Positions 38,381-47,651 are shown, numbered from the stretch's first letter. The stretch: DNA of 64,000 nt from Pseudomonadota bacterium (GCA_021792365.1 JAJYUT010000001.1:930001-994000), one strand, 5' to 3'. Made by a program: numbers and translations. Notes: generated from the letters alone by a model not told the origin.

Positions 38381-39223
38381 CTAAGGAAGATCGCGTGCGA
38401 TCCTCAGGCCAGTCGGATTACCGGTCATCCGGTTCACAGCGTAATTCCAATCTCGGTTGGCAATGCGTGCGAACTCTGGTCTGCTGAAATTGTAAGCGCC
38501 ACGCACGACACGCTGCTTGCAATCGCCCACGACAGCGCTCCCGTCGCCGGGCGCACCTGTGTAATTCGGTGCGTAGCAGTCTTCGACCCACTCCGGAATG
38601 TTACCCGTCATGTCATAGAGGCCGAAATCGTTGGGGCTGAACCCACCCACTGGAACCGTGTCATGGTACCACCATCGGCCGGGCTGCACGCCCCTCACTT
38701 GGGTTTCTTGTGGTTCCCAAGCGTCAGTATTCGCGTTTCCAGCACGAGCGGCATATTCCCACTCGGCTTCAGTCAACAGCCGATAGTGCTGGCCAGTGTG
38801 CGACGAGAGCCAACGCACGTAATCCTGCGCGTCATGCCAGCTTATCCAATAGACAGGATAGTGGTCGTCCGGGACGGCAGGCCGTCCACGGACCTGCCAA
38901 TCCTGGCCGCCTTTGCCGGTCTCCTCGGTGAATCGTTGATACTGTGCCATCATGATTTCGAATTTGCTGACGGCGAAATTCTTCGGGATCACAATGCGAT
39001 GTTGCGGGCCTTCGTCTGCCTGACGGCCAGATTCGGTCTCCGGCGATCCCATGAGGAATGAACCGGCAGGGATCACCACCATCTCTGGGCAATCCGGGCA
39101 ATCCTTGAACGCTTGCCCCTGCCTCACGCCTACCGGCCGTTCCGGGCCGCTTGTGCACCCCGCGACGACGAGAAAGGCTGCCAGGCTTGCCGCCTGAAGC
39201 AACTCCCAATTTAGATTGCGCAT
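38381..39223 (-). CDS. FGE/SUMF1-like lipoprotein
   Basis: The protein has 280 residues. The signal peptide ends in the lipobox VVAGC, so it is a predicted lipoprotein. The domain has the FGE-sulfatase fold signature: MVVIPAGSFLMGSPETESG, VYWISWHDAQDYVRWLS, YRLLTEAEWEYAARAG and GLRIARDLP at the end. The active-site Cys pair of true formylglycine-generating enzymes, expected in the RGGSW...CR region, is missing (here VVRGAYNFSRPEFARIAN). So it is probably not a formylglycine generator. Base composition is somewhat lower in GC than its neighbours. Confidence 0.88.
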   Translation of the reverse strand: MRNLNWELLQAASLAAFLVVAGCTSGPERPVGVRQGQAFKDCPDCPEMVVIPAGSFLMGSPETESGRQADEGPQHRIVIPKNFAVSKFEIMMAQYQRFTEETGKGGQDWQVRGRPAVPDDHYPVYWISWHDAQDYVRWLSSHTGQHYRLLTEAEWEYAARAGNANTDAWEPQETQVRGVQPGRWWYHDTVPVGGFSPNDFGLYDMTGNIPEWVEDCYAPNYTGAPGDGSAVVGDCKQRVVRGAYNFSRPEFARIANRDWNYAVNRMTGNPTGLRIARDLP

Positions 39224-39308
39224 CCCTTGCCCACTGCGGTCAAACGTTGAAACAGGACATTGATATGCGACTATTCAGCGTGCGCGCAAGAAGCATCAGA
39301 TTTCTGGT

Positions 39309-39725
39309 TCACTCAACCCGTGCGCGCCTGATCAGCGCATCGTAGCGCTCGCGCGCCGCGTCGAGCGCGGGGAAGTGCTGCTCCGCCCAGCGATCGAGCA
39401 CGACCAGCGCATCGCTCAGCGAACGCCCGAGCGCGCTCAGGCGGTACTCGACATGCAGCGGCATGGTGCGGCGATCCTCGCGGATCACGAGGCCGTTGCG
39501 CTCGAGGTCGCGCAAGGTCTCGGTCAGCACCTTCTGCGAGATGCCGCCTATCTTGCGCAGCAGCCCGGCATTGCGCATCGGTCCCTCGCGCAGCGCGGGC
39601 AGGATCAGCATCGCCCACTTGCCCGAGATCAGCTCCAGCGCATGGCGCGCGGAGCAGTTCGCGTCGAACACGTTACCGACGGGTGTTGCCGCGCGCGCGG
39701 CCTCCGATCTCAATGATGTGCTCAT
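39309..39725 (-). CDS. HxlR family transcriptional regulator
   Basis: The protein has 138 residues with a winged-helix HxlR domain: CSARHALELISGKWAMLIL, the recognition helix region GGISQKVLTETLRDLERNGL, and the wing VEYRLSALGRSL. The Cys in the N-terminal helix is the position where some members sense oxidants or aldehydes. It is divergent from the SMR transporter gene 87 bp away, which is its likely target. Confidence 0.92.
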   Translation of the reverse strand: MSTSLRSEAARAATPVGNVFDANCSARHALELISGKWAMLILPALREGPMRNAGLLRKIGGISQKVLTETLRDLERNGLVIREDRRTMPLHVEYRLSALGRSLSDALVVLDRWAEQHFPALDAARERYDALIRRARVE

Positions 39726-39764
39726 GGTTACCCGCAGGTGCGTAATTGCCGAAGTGGAGCGCCA

Positions 39765-39774
39765 AACCTAGGTT
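39765..39774. promoter_or_regulatory. Candidate HxlR operator palindrome
   Basis: AACCTAGGTT is a perfect 10-bp palindrome centred in the HxlR-SMR divergent intergenic region, about 40 bp from each gene. Short, so it could be chance. Confidence 0.35.
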
Positions 39775-39811
39775 CCAGTCAATCCAGGTAGGATGCGTGA
39801 GGTGCTTTGCA

Positions 39812-40126
39812 ATGGCTTGGGCGATCCTGCTCGCCGCCAGCATGGTGGAAATCCTGATGGGCCTGTCGCTCAAATATGCCGACGGCTGGACGAAGCCTGT
39901 TCCAAGTGCCCTTGGAGTTATCACCGCCTTGGGCAGCGTCTATCTCCTCACCCTCGCGATGAAGGAGCTGCCGGCCGGCACCGCCTATGCGGCCTGGACG
40001 GGCATCGGCTCGGTCGGCATCACCGTGCTCGGCATGGTGCTGTTCGGCGATCCGGTGACGTGGTTCCGCCTGACATGCATCGCGATGATCATACTTGCGG
40101 TCGCAGGGCTGCGCCTGGCCGGCTGA
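39812..40126 (+). CDS. Small multidrug resistance (SMR/SugE-like) transporter
   Basis: The protein has 104 residues and four membrane segments. ATG 39812 (MAWAILLAASMVEILMG) gives the standard SMR start with the essential membrane Glu near residue 13. GTAYAAWTGIGSVG and the C-terminal segment are typical. It exports cationic drugs or guanidinium as a dimer. It is divergently paired with HxlR, which probably controls it. Confidence 0.93.
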   Translation: MAWAILLAASMVEILMGLSLKYADGWTKPVPSALGVITALGSVYLLTLAMKELPAGTAYAAWTGIGSVGITVLGMVLFGDPVTWFRLTCIAMIILAVAGLRLAG

Positions 40127-40214
40127 CGGGCGCGGGCGGTTCCATTCCGCTCGCGGCGCGCCCTGGCCCGATGCCGGGCGGATCGCTAGGATCGCTCGAG
40201 GTTCATCTCCGTCC

Positions 40215-41252
40215 ATGAGCGAGAAGCGGCCCATGCGCTTGGATTCGGTGCGCGAGCTCAAGAGAGTCCTGCCGGGAGATATCGAGAAGGCGTTCGGCGT
40301 GCCGGCCTTCGCCCGCGCGCTGCCGGCGGTGGCGCGCGCGACCTGGCGTCACCGCAAGGCGCCGACCTATTTCCTCGGCGTGGCGAAGAAGCGTTCCGGC
40401 AAGGGGTACAGCCTCGCGGTCCGGCTCCAGGACCACGCGCTCGAGCGCAGCCCGCTGGTGGAGGAGATCGCCCGGCGCGCCAAGGGCGAAGTCGACGTGC
40501 GCTATGTCGGCCAGATCTGGGCCAGGCCCCGCGCACGGCAGGCGCACTGGTATCGCTCGCGAAACCGGCCGCTCCTGATTGGATCGTCGGTCGGATTCCT
40601 GGAGCGCGGCTTCGTCATGGCGGGCACGCTCGGCTGCTTCGTGCGCAAAGGCAGGTCGAAGGATCTCTACATCCTCTCCAACAACCATGTTTTGGCCGAC
40701 GAGAACAAATACCGGAAGGGCGGCGCGATCGTTCAGCCGGGAACGCTGGATGGGGGCGCCGCATCCCGCGATGCGGTTGCGACGCTATCGGCGTTTGTGA
40801 CGCTCGACCGCGCGCGGATCAATTTCGTCGATGCGGCGATCGCCAAGCTCGACGGCGCGGTCGAGGCGAATGTCTCGAAACTGACGGGGACCGGCACCTT
40901 GGCAGGCGTGATCGCGCGCGACCTGGATATCGGCGATCCGGTGAGCAAGGTCGGCCGCACCACCGGCATTCGGCGCGGCCGGGTGACGGCCGTGGAGCTG
41001 GATGGCGTCACCGTGACGTACGACCTCGGAGTGGTTACATTCGATAATCAGGTGGAGATCGAGGGCGCGGGCGCGCAGGCCTTCAGCGATGCCGGCGACA
41101 GCGGCTCGCTCATCGTCGACGAAGAGGGCTATGCGGCAGCGCTGCTGTTCGCGGGCGGCGACCACGGCGGATCGAATGGCAAGGGTCTCACCTACGGCAA
41201 CCCCATCCATGCGGTCCTGTCCGCATTGAAAGTCGAGCTGGCATTCCGATGA
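40215..41252 (+). CDS. NAL1-like trypsin-fold serine protease
   Basis: The protein has 345 residues and no signal peptide. The catalytic region has His in LSNNHVLADEN, Asp in FVDAAIAKLDG and Ser in AGDSGSLIVDE. VSKVGRTTGIRRGRVTAVEL is typical of the NAL1-like/S1 group. The N-terminal ~130 residues are basic and not recognised. The stop overlaps the start of a 73-residue gene (ATGA), pointing to a functional pair. Confidence 0.82.
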   Translation: MSEKRPMRLDSVRELKRVLPGDIEKAFGVPAFARALPAVARATWRHRKAPTYFLGVAKKRSGKGYSLAVRLQDHALERSPLVEEIARRAKGEVDVRYVGQIWARPRARQAHWYRSRNRPLLIGSSVGFLERGFVMAGTLGCFVRKGRSKDLYILSNNHVLADENKYRKGGAIVQPGTLDGGAASRDAVATLSAFVTLDRARINFVDAAIAKLDGAVEANVSKLTGTGTLAGVIARDLDIGDPVSKVGRTTGIRRGRVTAVELDGVTVTYDLGVVTFDNQVEIEGAGAQAFSDAGDSGSLIVDEEGYAAALLFAGGDHGGSNGKGLTYGNPIHAVLSALKVELAFR

Positions 41253-41470
41253 CGATCACGATCGTTCAGGCACGGCAAGCGAAGCAGATCGCGAAGACGA
41301 CGCTCTCCGAGTTGCCCGAGGTCGTCGGGATCGGCATCAGCAAGGTCGGCGTCGATTACGCGGTGAAGGTCAATCTCCGCGTCGCGCTGCCGCAGAATGC
41401 AGGCGTGCCCGATCAGATCGCGGGCGTGCCGGTCGTGTGCGAGGTAGTGGGGGAGATCCGGAAGCGGTGA
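41249..41470 (+). CDS. Small partner protein of the NAL1-like protease
   Basis: The protein has 73 residues from ATG 41249, which overlaps the protease stop. It contains LPEVVGIGISKVG and AGVPVVCEVVGEI. These resemble the small N-terminal domain often fused in front of NAL1-like proteases (VxGVGIG ... IxGVPVxVxEVG). Here it is encoded separately and downstream. It may be a propeptide-like regulator or substrate adaptor (inference). Confidence 0.6.
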   Translation: MTITIVQARQAKQIAKTTLSELPEVVGIGISKVGVDYAVKVNLRVALPQNAGVPDQIAGVPVVCEVVGEIRKR

Positions 41471-41516
41471 TAGGCGCACGGTGGCTGCAGCGCGCGAATC
41501 CATCCGAGGCGACGAG

Positions 41517-41566
41517 ATTTGGAGCGGGCAAAGGGATTCGAACCCTCGACCCCAACCTTGGCAAGG
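41517..41566. repeat. Left end of the genomic island: partial tRNA-Gly duplication (att site)
   Basis: These 50 bp match 47858-47907 with a single mismatch (A at 41530 against G at 47871). They contain the tRNA-Gly 3' flank, CCA, acceptor, T-arm and anticodon loop only. Sequence beyond 41566 diverges from the tRNA, so this is not a working tRNA. It is the classic footprint of integration into a tRNA 3' half. Confidence 0.9.
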
Positions 41567-41898
41567 CCATCTATAGCATCATTCTAGAGAAAGCCAAGTT
41601 TTTTCCGTGGCTTAGCGTGACCCGAAGAGACGCGGGGGGCAAAAGCCCCCATTACTCCACAGTTCGCGTTCACTGGGCCGCCGCCCGAAGCGGACACGAG
41701 GACGGCGGGCGGGCGCATTTCCCGATTCCCCGACTCGATGCCCTCCACTATTCTGATGCAACTCTAGGAGAGGGGTCTGCGCATCTCAGCCACTGTAAGG
41801 TGGCATCCGGGCCAAAGCACTAGTGCCGGAAAGTCGACCGCGCTAGCGGAAAAAGAGGCCGACGCGCAGTGGGGCGATGTTAGGGAGGTCCTGGGCTT
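41567..41898. other. Left edge of the island, no gene, two hairpins
   Basis: A hairpin AAGCCA/TGGCTT around a T-rich loop lies near 41591-41613. A second, GGGGGC-AAAA-GCCCCC, is at 41635-41650. No integrase or excisionase frame is seen. A promoter for the methyltransferase operon should be here, but none is obvious. Confidence 0.5.
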
Positions 41899-43401
41899 GT
41901 GAGCACAAATCTGCGCGCTATCCGGCAGAAGATGGCCCGTATTCGCGCAGGCGGTAAACCTCGCGTCCTGGACCTTTTCGCCGGATGCGGGGGGCTCTCG
42001 CTAGGTTTCTCTGCGGCAGGATTTTCAATCGAGGCGGCGGTCGAGTACGACCCTGATGCAGCCGCATCTCACGGCCTAAATTTTCACAACGGAGATCCAG
42101 CACACTCGCGCGCGCGCGACATCACGCGGACTGACCTGGATGACCTTGTACGTGAGTTGGGCCTCACTCGAGCGGAGAGCGCTTTCGATGTGCTCGTAGG
42201 CGGGCCTCCATGCCAAGCTTTTGCGCGCGTAGGGAGGCCAAAGCTCCGCGAGGTTGACGATCACGCTGAAGCATACAGGCACGACCCCCGCGCTAGGCTT
42301 TACATCAATTATTTGCACTACGTCGAGGCCTGCGCACCCCTAGCTGTTCTTGTGGAGAACGTGCCAGACGCACTGAACCACGGTGGGCAGAACATCGCTG
42401 AGGAGATGGCCGAGGTTCTCGAGCAGATGGGTTATGTATGTCGCTATACCCTGCTAAATGCAGCCTTCTACGGTGTGCCTCAGATGCGCGAACGCATGAT
42501 CCTTATCGCGTATCACCGGGAGATTGCGGACACAGTGACTTTCCCGCAGCCAACCCATTGGGTCGACCTTCCTTCGGGCTATGAAGGCACACGCTCAGTC
42601 GCGCTTAAGCTGATAGACGACAACCTTTTGGGCGACGCGCATTCTTATGTGCCAGCGCCGGCAGGATCGCGTCGCCTGCCGCTGGCCGTGACAGCTGAAG
42701 AAGCGATCGGAGACCTACCACCGATCGATGCTCGGAAGCTTCTAAAGGATGGAGAACTTAGGCGTGGGGCGCGACGCTTTGATGTCGCTATCCCTTACGG
42801 CAGGAATCAGCAGTCTGCATATGCTGAGCTGATGAGGCGCTGGCCCGGCTATGAGGCACCGGAGGCGCTATCGGATCACGTCATCCGCTACTTACCGCGG
42901 GACTATCAAATCTTCGCACGCATGAAAGCGGGCGATCAGTACCCTCAGGCCTACGAGCATGCCCTGGCACTATTCGACCAGCATCTCACCGGATTGGCAA
43001 AGCAGGGAATAAGGTTGCGACCCAAATCTCGCGAGTTTGAAAGTCTGAAGGCAACAATCGTCCCGCCCTATGATGTCGGGAAGTTCCCGAACAAGTGGCG
43101 GAAAATGTGGCGCGATCAGCCTGCCCGCACCCTCATGGCTCATCTCGGAAAGGATAGTTATAGCCACATTCACTATGACAGCAGTCAAGCTCGCACGATT
43201 TCTGTTCGAGAGGCAGCTAGGCTGCAGTCGTTTCCTGACGGATTCCGATTCTGCGGCACGATGAATCCGGCCTTCCGGCAGATCGGCAATGCAGTGCCGC
43301 CCTTGTTGGCTCGTGCGCTCGCTCGCGAGATGATGCGAGCGCTCAAGGGAGCAATCACAGAAAGCGCAGAAGTAGCAGCTGCGCTTGCTTCAGCAGAATA
43401 A
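41899..43401 (+). CDS. DNA (cytosine-5) methyltransferase
   Basis: The protein has 500 residues from GTG 41899, with GGGAGG upstream at 41883-41888. C5-methyltransferase motifs in order: I, VLDLFAGCGGLSLGFSAAGF; IV, VLVGGPPCQAFA with the catalytic Cys; VI, LVENVPD; VIII, QMRERMILIAY; and IX-X, VREAARLQSFPDGF and FRQIGNAVPPLLA. The target-recognition region lies between about residues 250 and 400 and its specificity cannot be read. It heads a four-gene island operon with NurA-, HerA- and Vsr-like genes. G+C is well below the flanks. Confidence 0.95.
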   Translation: MSTNLRAIRQKMARIRAGGKPRVLDLFAGCGGLSLGFSAAGFSIEAAVEYDPDAAASHGLNFHNGDPAHSRARDITRTDLDDLVRELGLTRAESAFDVLVGGPPCQAFARVGRPKLREVDDHAEAYRHDPRARLYINYLHYVEACAPLAVLVENVPDALNHGGQNIAEEMAEVLEQMGYVCRYTLLNAAFYGVPQMRERMILIAYHREIADTVTFPQPTHWVDLPSGYEGTRSVALKLIDDNLLGDAHSYVPAPAGSRRLPLAVTAEEAIGDLPPIDARKLLKDGELRRGARRFDVAIPYGRNQQSAYAELMRRWPGYEAPEALSDHVIRYLPRDYQIFARMKAGDQYPQAYEHALALFDQHLTGLAKQGIRLRPKSREFESLKATIVPPYDVGKFPNKWRKMWRDQPARTLMAHLGKDSYSHIHYDSSQARTISVREAARLQSFPDGFRFCGTMNPAFRQIGNAVPPLLARALAREMMRALKGAITESAEVAAALASAE

Positions 43402-43405
43402 ACCA

Positions 43406-45334
43406 ATGTTGGCGCGCGAGATCATTTGCGTCCGGCGCCTTACGAAATCTGACCTCGGATGGTTTGCCGCGCATCGGGCAACGGCAGCGAGCAAGCAGCG
43501 CGCCGTGAACATAAACTCCGAAGTCGCGGAAGCGCTTGTCAGCAAAAGTGCATGGGAAGCCGGCGGTATCGATTTGTTGTGTCGCTGCATCTGGCCAAAT
43601 GCTGTTCACCGGGAAAAGCGTGGCCTGTGGAAGGTCGGAAAGAATTGGCGCTTTGGGGGGCCAAAATTGGAAGGCGATGTCTTCCGCAATGTTAAAGAAG
43701 GTGACTTCTTTGTGCTCCGCTCGCCCGAGCGCAACGATGGCGGCGCGGAGGTGGTATTGACGTTTGTCTCTGCGGCGAAGGAACCCGCGGCACATCAGGA
43801 ACTAAACAACCGCTGGAGTGGCCAGCTTAGGGATAACATGTTGGCGGTCACGACAAGCAGTGCGGGATTCAGCGAGTTGGCCGAGCGTCTATTCGGCGAT
43901 CCGGCGCCCACAACGGCTGTGGCGGCCCCAGCACTTGCTAAACAGGTGAAGACGCCAATTATTAGGCGACCAATTTCGCCCATGCCGCCCGACAAAGACG
44001 AGGTACCGCAAGAACCGCGCAGTCTGCATGACCGCATTCGTTCCCCGCATATCCTGTCTCGTATGCTGAAGGTATCTGGCGATCTCTCAGCAGAAGCTCA
44101 GTACGAATTTATGAAGGTCCTCGAACTCCTTGCAGAGCAGCTGCGGCGTGTTTTGCAGGCCGCAGGTATGATCTCTCGGATTGAACGCGGTCATGCTGCT
44201 TTATGGCGCGAAGTACAAGGGCAGAAGATTGCGTTCGTCGATGGGGGCATGGGGAATCTGAGTATGCTGGGATCCGCGCCCGTCGCAGTGCGGGTTGGCG
44301 GCTACATCGTCAGGCCGGGTATTACTGGCGATGACCGCGAGCAGTTCATCATGGTGAAGCATCTTATCGATGAACTTTATAGCCCCGTGCCAGGAAGTGG
44401 CATCTTCGCCAGCATGTTTCCCGACCCGGGAGCGCTGCGCGATGCGGCGCGGATTAGTGTTGAAGCTGCTGGTGGCGTACAAATTGTGACGCACGAGCCA
44501 GACGTAAAGTATCTCTTCTTGCATGGAGCTCTCGTTAATCCGGTATCCCGTTACACTGATATTATGGATGGCGGGCAAACCGTCGCAGCATTTCCGAACT
44601 TCTCCGCAGCAGCTCAGGAAGTGCTGCTGCCAGAACAGGAACGAGGGCGGGACGGCCGCGATGCAAACTTCATACGCGTCTATCTCCGACAGCAAGAATT
44701 GTTGCAGGCGAGCCAGGCACTCGTGTGTGGCGTGGTTGAGCGTGAGAGTCAGGCAACTTCAGTGTATCGCGAATTGCTTGAACACGCCGCTGATCATCCA
44801 GCGGTTCCGGCGCTGCTGCCCAAAGCACCAGTTGAGTGGGTGCAATGGTTTACCCACATGGCGGAACATTTCCGCATCACCGATTCACTGCTGTTTCGCT
44901 GCGTGTTGCAACCCGGCGAGGTTTTGCTTCCGGTCGAGATAGATCGTAATGACAAGCGACGCGCCCCAGCAGCATGGTCGGCCGACATCGAGCGCTATCC
45001 CAGACCCTGGGTTTCCTACCTGCTGCCGACTGAGTGGGGACAGCCAATCCGCATAGAAGTCTTCTCCAGAGATTTGGATCGCTTTCCAGCTCTGGCGCGC
45101 TTGGTCATGCACTGTGCGTGGCTGCTGCCTCGCTACGCATTCCCGGTCGGTCTCGACATCGTCGACAAGTACGCAAAGGTACCAAACTGGATGACAAGGC
45201 CAGTGAATACTAATACGGCGGTGCAGGCATTGCGTCGGGCCTTGGATACGGGAGATACGACGACTTTCAACGCAATGCGGAGAATGCTGTGCGGTTCGAC
45301 GCGCGACTGGCTGTTCAGGCCAAAACCGTTCTGA
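43406..45334 (+). CDS. NurA-type nuclease with an extra N-terminal region
   Basis: The protein has 642 residues from ATG 43406, 4 nt after the methyltransferase stop (TTG 43385 is an in-frame alternative). Residues 1 to about 155 (REIICVRRLTKSDLGWFAAH, VKEGDFFVLRSPE) form a domain I do not recognise. After a Pro-rich linker, the NurA domain starts with KIAFVDGGMGNL, where the Asp is the usual metal ligand. It continues through FLHGALVNPVSRYTD and ALVCGVVERES to a C-terminal LVMHCAWLLPRYAFPVGLDI. NurA nucleases work with the HerA hexamer on DNA ends. The HerA-like gene is next, 12 nt downstream. Confidence 0.75.
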   Translation: MLAREIICVRRLTKSDLGWFAAHRATAASKQRAVNINSEVAEALVSKSAWEAGGIDLLCRCIWPNAVHREKRGLWKVGKNWRFGGPKLEGDVFRNVKEGDFFVLRSPERNDGGAEVVLTFVSAAKEPAAHQELNNRWSGQLRDNMLAVTTSSAGFSELAERLFGDPAPTTAVAAPALAKQVKTPIIRRPISPMPPDKDEVPQEPRSLHDRIRSPHILSRMLKVSGDLSAEAQYEFMKVLELLAEQLRRVLQAAGMISRIERGHAALWREVQGQKIAFVDGGMGNLSMLGSAPVAVRVGGYIVRPGITGDDREQFIMVKHLIDELYSPVPGSGIFASMFPDPGALRDAARISVEAAGGVQIVTHEPDVKYLFLHGALVNPVSRYTDIMDGGQTVAAFPNFSAAAQEVLLPEQERGRDGRDANFIRVYLRQQELLQASQALVCGVVERESQATSVYRELLEHAADHPAVPALLPKAPVEWVQWFTHMAEHFRITDSLLFRCVLQPGEVLLPVEIDRNDKRRAPAAWSADIERYPRPWVSYLLPTEWGQPIRIEVFSRDLDRFPALARLVMHCAWLLPRYAFPVGLDIVDKYAKVPNWMTRPVNTNTAVQALRRALDTGDTTTFNAMRRMLCGSTRDWLFRPKPF

Positions 45335-45346
45335 GGGGTAAGGGCG

Positions 45347-47155
45347 ATGAAAGACGATGTCTCAGCAACAGATGCGCAGGAGCCAGACACTTCGGGCGCA
45401 GCTGCGCCCGAAGGAGACCAATGGCGACATGTGGGGACGGTCGTCGGCAACGCTGGTATCTCCGAGTACACCTTCATCTTACAGCAATATCAAGCCAAAC
45501 TCGGCGATATCGTCGCCGTCCGCATGGAAGTTCCGGACGCTACGGGCCGGCTTGAAATCTATGTTTGGGCGAGGATCACCGACATACACCGCTTCAACCC
45601 TTTCTTTCCTTACGAGGCGGCGCAAGAAATCGCTGGCGAAGGAATTTCGCTAGAAGATACGGTTCTCTCCGGCACGCGAGATCAGCTGGAAGCAAAAGCT
45701 CTAATCCTCGGAATTACATCCGGCACAGATGTAAGTCGACTACTTCCGCTCACCTACCCAGTTAAACCAGCCACCCGAGTGTACTATCCACCTGCTGAGG
45801 CGGTACGGCAGCTTCTGGTCGGGGGGCGAGACGGCGAGCAGCAGATTGAGGTCGGAACACTCATCGCGCGCCGCGACGTTGGCGTTACGTTGTCCGCGCC
45901 TAAATTAGTAGCGCGCCACATGGCCATTCTGGCGATGACCGGAGGCGGCAAGACCGTCGCAGCGCGGCGGATGATTCGCGAGCTAATTGGACACGGCTAT
46001 CCACTGCTGATTATCGATCCGCACGGTGACTACATTGGCCTTTGGAAATGTCGCGACCTGCTCGAAAAGGAAGCGCCGGGTTCAATCATTCGTCTTTTCT
46101 TTCCGGAATTGCTTGTTCAGCGAGACGGTGAAGATCTAGTCACAAAGCTGATTGGTCAAATGACAAGTGGAATGACGGAGCCGCAGGCAGAGTACCTTCG
46201 CGGACTGTATGAGCGTATTCCAGCCGTCGACGGAAACAGCGCTCTGGCGTACATCGGAAGTTTAATAAGGCAAGCCAACAGCGACATCGGTGACGACAGC
46301 CCTCCTCGTGGAGCACCTAAAGGAAACTGGAAACCTACCGTAGGTGCGATGTGCCGAGGACTCCGCATTGTGCAGGACCGACTCGCCCGGATGAAGCGTA
46401 CAAGCGAACAGATGCGTGCAAGCCCTAAACTCAGCAAACTGAACTTTGAAGCGCTTCCGAATCCGTTCGCGAGACCTGACGAGATCATCAGACCCAACCA
46501 AGTATCCATCCTGTATCTAGGCGGGTATGATCACCTCACCCAGTGTTCGATTGCCGCAATCACTCTTGAAACGCTCTTTGAACGTAGAGCTGATCTTCGG
46601 GGGCGCATACCTCCTTTTCTAACTGTTCTGGAAGAGGCGCACACATTCATTCCTTCTGCGCGGGAGGGAACCCAAGATGCTGTTTCCATCCCAGTGATAC
46701 GGAGGATGATCACTGAGGGTCGGAAATTCGGGACGGGACTTATACTAATCTCGCAACGGCCAAGTCGCCTGGATGAAACCGTTGTTTCGCAATGTAATTC
46801 GTTCCTGATTCTGCGGCTTGTGAACCCGCGCGATCAGACTTACGTGCGAACAATCATGGAGAATCTAACGGAATCGGACGCCAAACTCATTCCTGGATTC
46901 GGACCTGGCCAGGGAGTTATCAGTGGCCAAGTAGTGCGCTTTCCGCTGCCGGTTCAGATTAAGATGGACAATGATCTCCTGAGTGCCGAAATCGGCGACG
47001 AAGATTTCTTCGAGCAAGTGGAAGCGTGGCGACCAGATGAAGCCGCCTCTGATAGGCAGGCTAATCAACAGGCCACTGAGCAGGTCGACGCAATTGCGAA
47101 GCGCAGAGCGCCAGGTGGACCTACACGGCGCACCAAACGAAGGAAAGGACGGTAA
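45347..47155 (+). CDS. HerA-like DNA translocase ATPase
   Basis: The protein has 602 residues from ATG 45347, behind AGGGGTAAGGG. The N-terminal HAS-type barrel (about 25-160) includes YQAKLGDIVAVRMEV. Walker A is ILAMTGGGKTVAARR, followed by LLIIDPHGDYIGLW. Walker B is FLTVLEEAHTFIP, and sensor-like LILISQRPSRLDETVVSQCN precedes the HerA C-terminal region. HerA forms hexameric rings that drive NurA-type nucleases. The tail after residue 560 is charged. It is co-directional in the island operon. Confidence 0.92.
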   Translation: MKDDVSATDAQEPDTSGAAAPEGDQWRHVGTVVGNAGISEYTFILQQYQAKLGDIVAVRMEVPDATGRLEIYVWARITDIHRFNPFFPYEAAQEIAGEGISLEDTVLSGTRDQLEAKALILGITSGTDVSRLLPLTYPVKPATRVYYPPAEAVRQLLVGGRDGEQQIEVGTLIARRDVGVTLSAPKLVARHMAILAMTGGGKTVAARRMIRELIGHGYPLLIIDPHGDYIGLWKCRDLLEKEAPGSIIRLFFPELLVQRDGEDLVTKLIGQMTSGMTEPQAEYLRGLYERIPAVDGNSALAYIGSLIRQANSDIGDDSPPRGAPKGNWKPTVGAMCRGLRIVQDRLARMKRTSEQMRASPKLSKLNFEALPNPFARPDEIIRPNQVSILYLGGYDHLTQCSIAAITLETLFERRADLRGRIPPFLTVLEEAHTFIPSAREGTQDAVSIPVIRRMITEGRKFGTGLILISQRPSRLDETVVSQCNSFLILRLVNPRDQTYVRTIMENLTESDAKLIPGFGPGQGVISGQVVRFPLPVQIKMDNDLLSAEIGDEDFFEQVEAWRPDEAASDRQANQQATEQVDAIAKRRAPGGPTRRTKRRKGR

Positions 47156-47165
47156 CGATCTCCGG

Positions 47166-47651
47166 ATGGTTGACGTTCTGACGCCGGAACAACGCCGGCT
47201 CAATATGAGCTTGGTTAAGGCAAAAGACACCAAGCCAGAGATGATAGTGCGGCGTGGGTTGCATGCTCGCGGACTGCGCTACCGTCTACATGATCAAAGG
47301 CTGCCTGGACGACCCGACCTAATATTCCCTCAATATCGAGCGGCCGTATTCGTCCACGGTTGCTTCTGGCACGCGCACACGTGTTCTCTATCCACGCTTC
47401 CGGCAACACGCCGGGACTTTTGGCGGAGCAAGCTTCTGGCAAACGCGGCGCGGGACCGTAAGACTAGTGAGGCTCTGCGGCTAGCCGGCTGGCGCGTCCT
47501 GGTGATTTGGGAATGCGCGCTTAGGGGACCAGAACGGCGGGAATTGTCCGACGTGCTCGACCGTACCGTGAGGTTTGTGAAAATGTACAGGGCGAGGCGC
47601 GAGATTGGTGGCAGGTCTCGCAACAGAGTAAGTGCGCGAAATCAGCCTTGA
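47166..47651 (+). CDS. vsr: Very short patch repair endonuclease (Vsr)
   Basis: The protein has 161 residues from ATG 47166, 10 nt after the HerA-like gene. Motifs: MSLVKAKDTKPEMIVRRGLH, LPGRPDLIFPQYRAAVFVHG with the catalytic Asp, then CFWHAHTC with the zinc/active-site His residues and RVLVIWECAL. Vsr nicks T:G mismatches that arise from deamination of 5-methylcytosine, so it is the natural companion of the island's C5-methyltransferase. Confidence 0.95.
   Translation: MVDVLTPEQRRLNMSLVKAKDTKPEMIVRRGLHARGLRYRLHDQRLPGRPDLIFPQYRAAVFVHGCFWHAHTCSLSTLPATRRDFWRSKLLANAARDRKTSEALRLAGWRVLVIWECALRGPERRELSDVLDRTVRFVKMYRARREIGGRSRNRVSARNQP

Noticed and set aside
41521-41570. A possible second tRNA-Gly
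   Set aside because: Only the 3' half is present and the sequence diverges past the anticodon loop. It is an att remnant.
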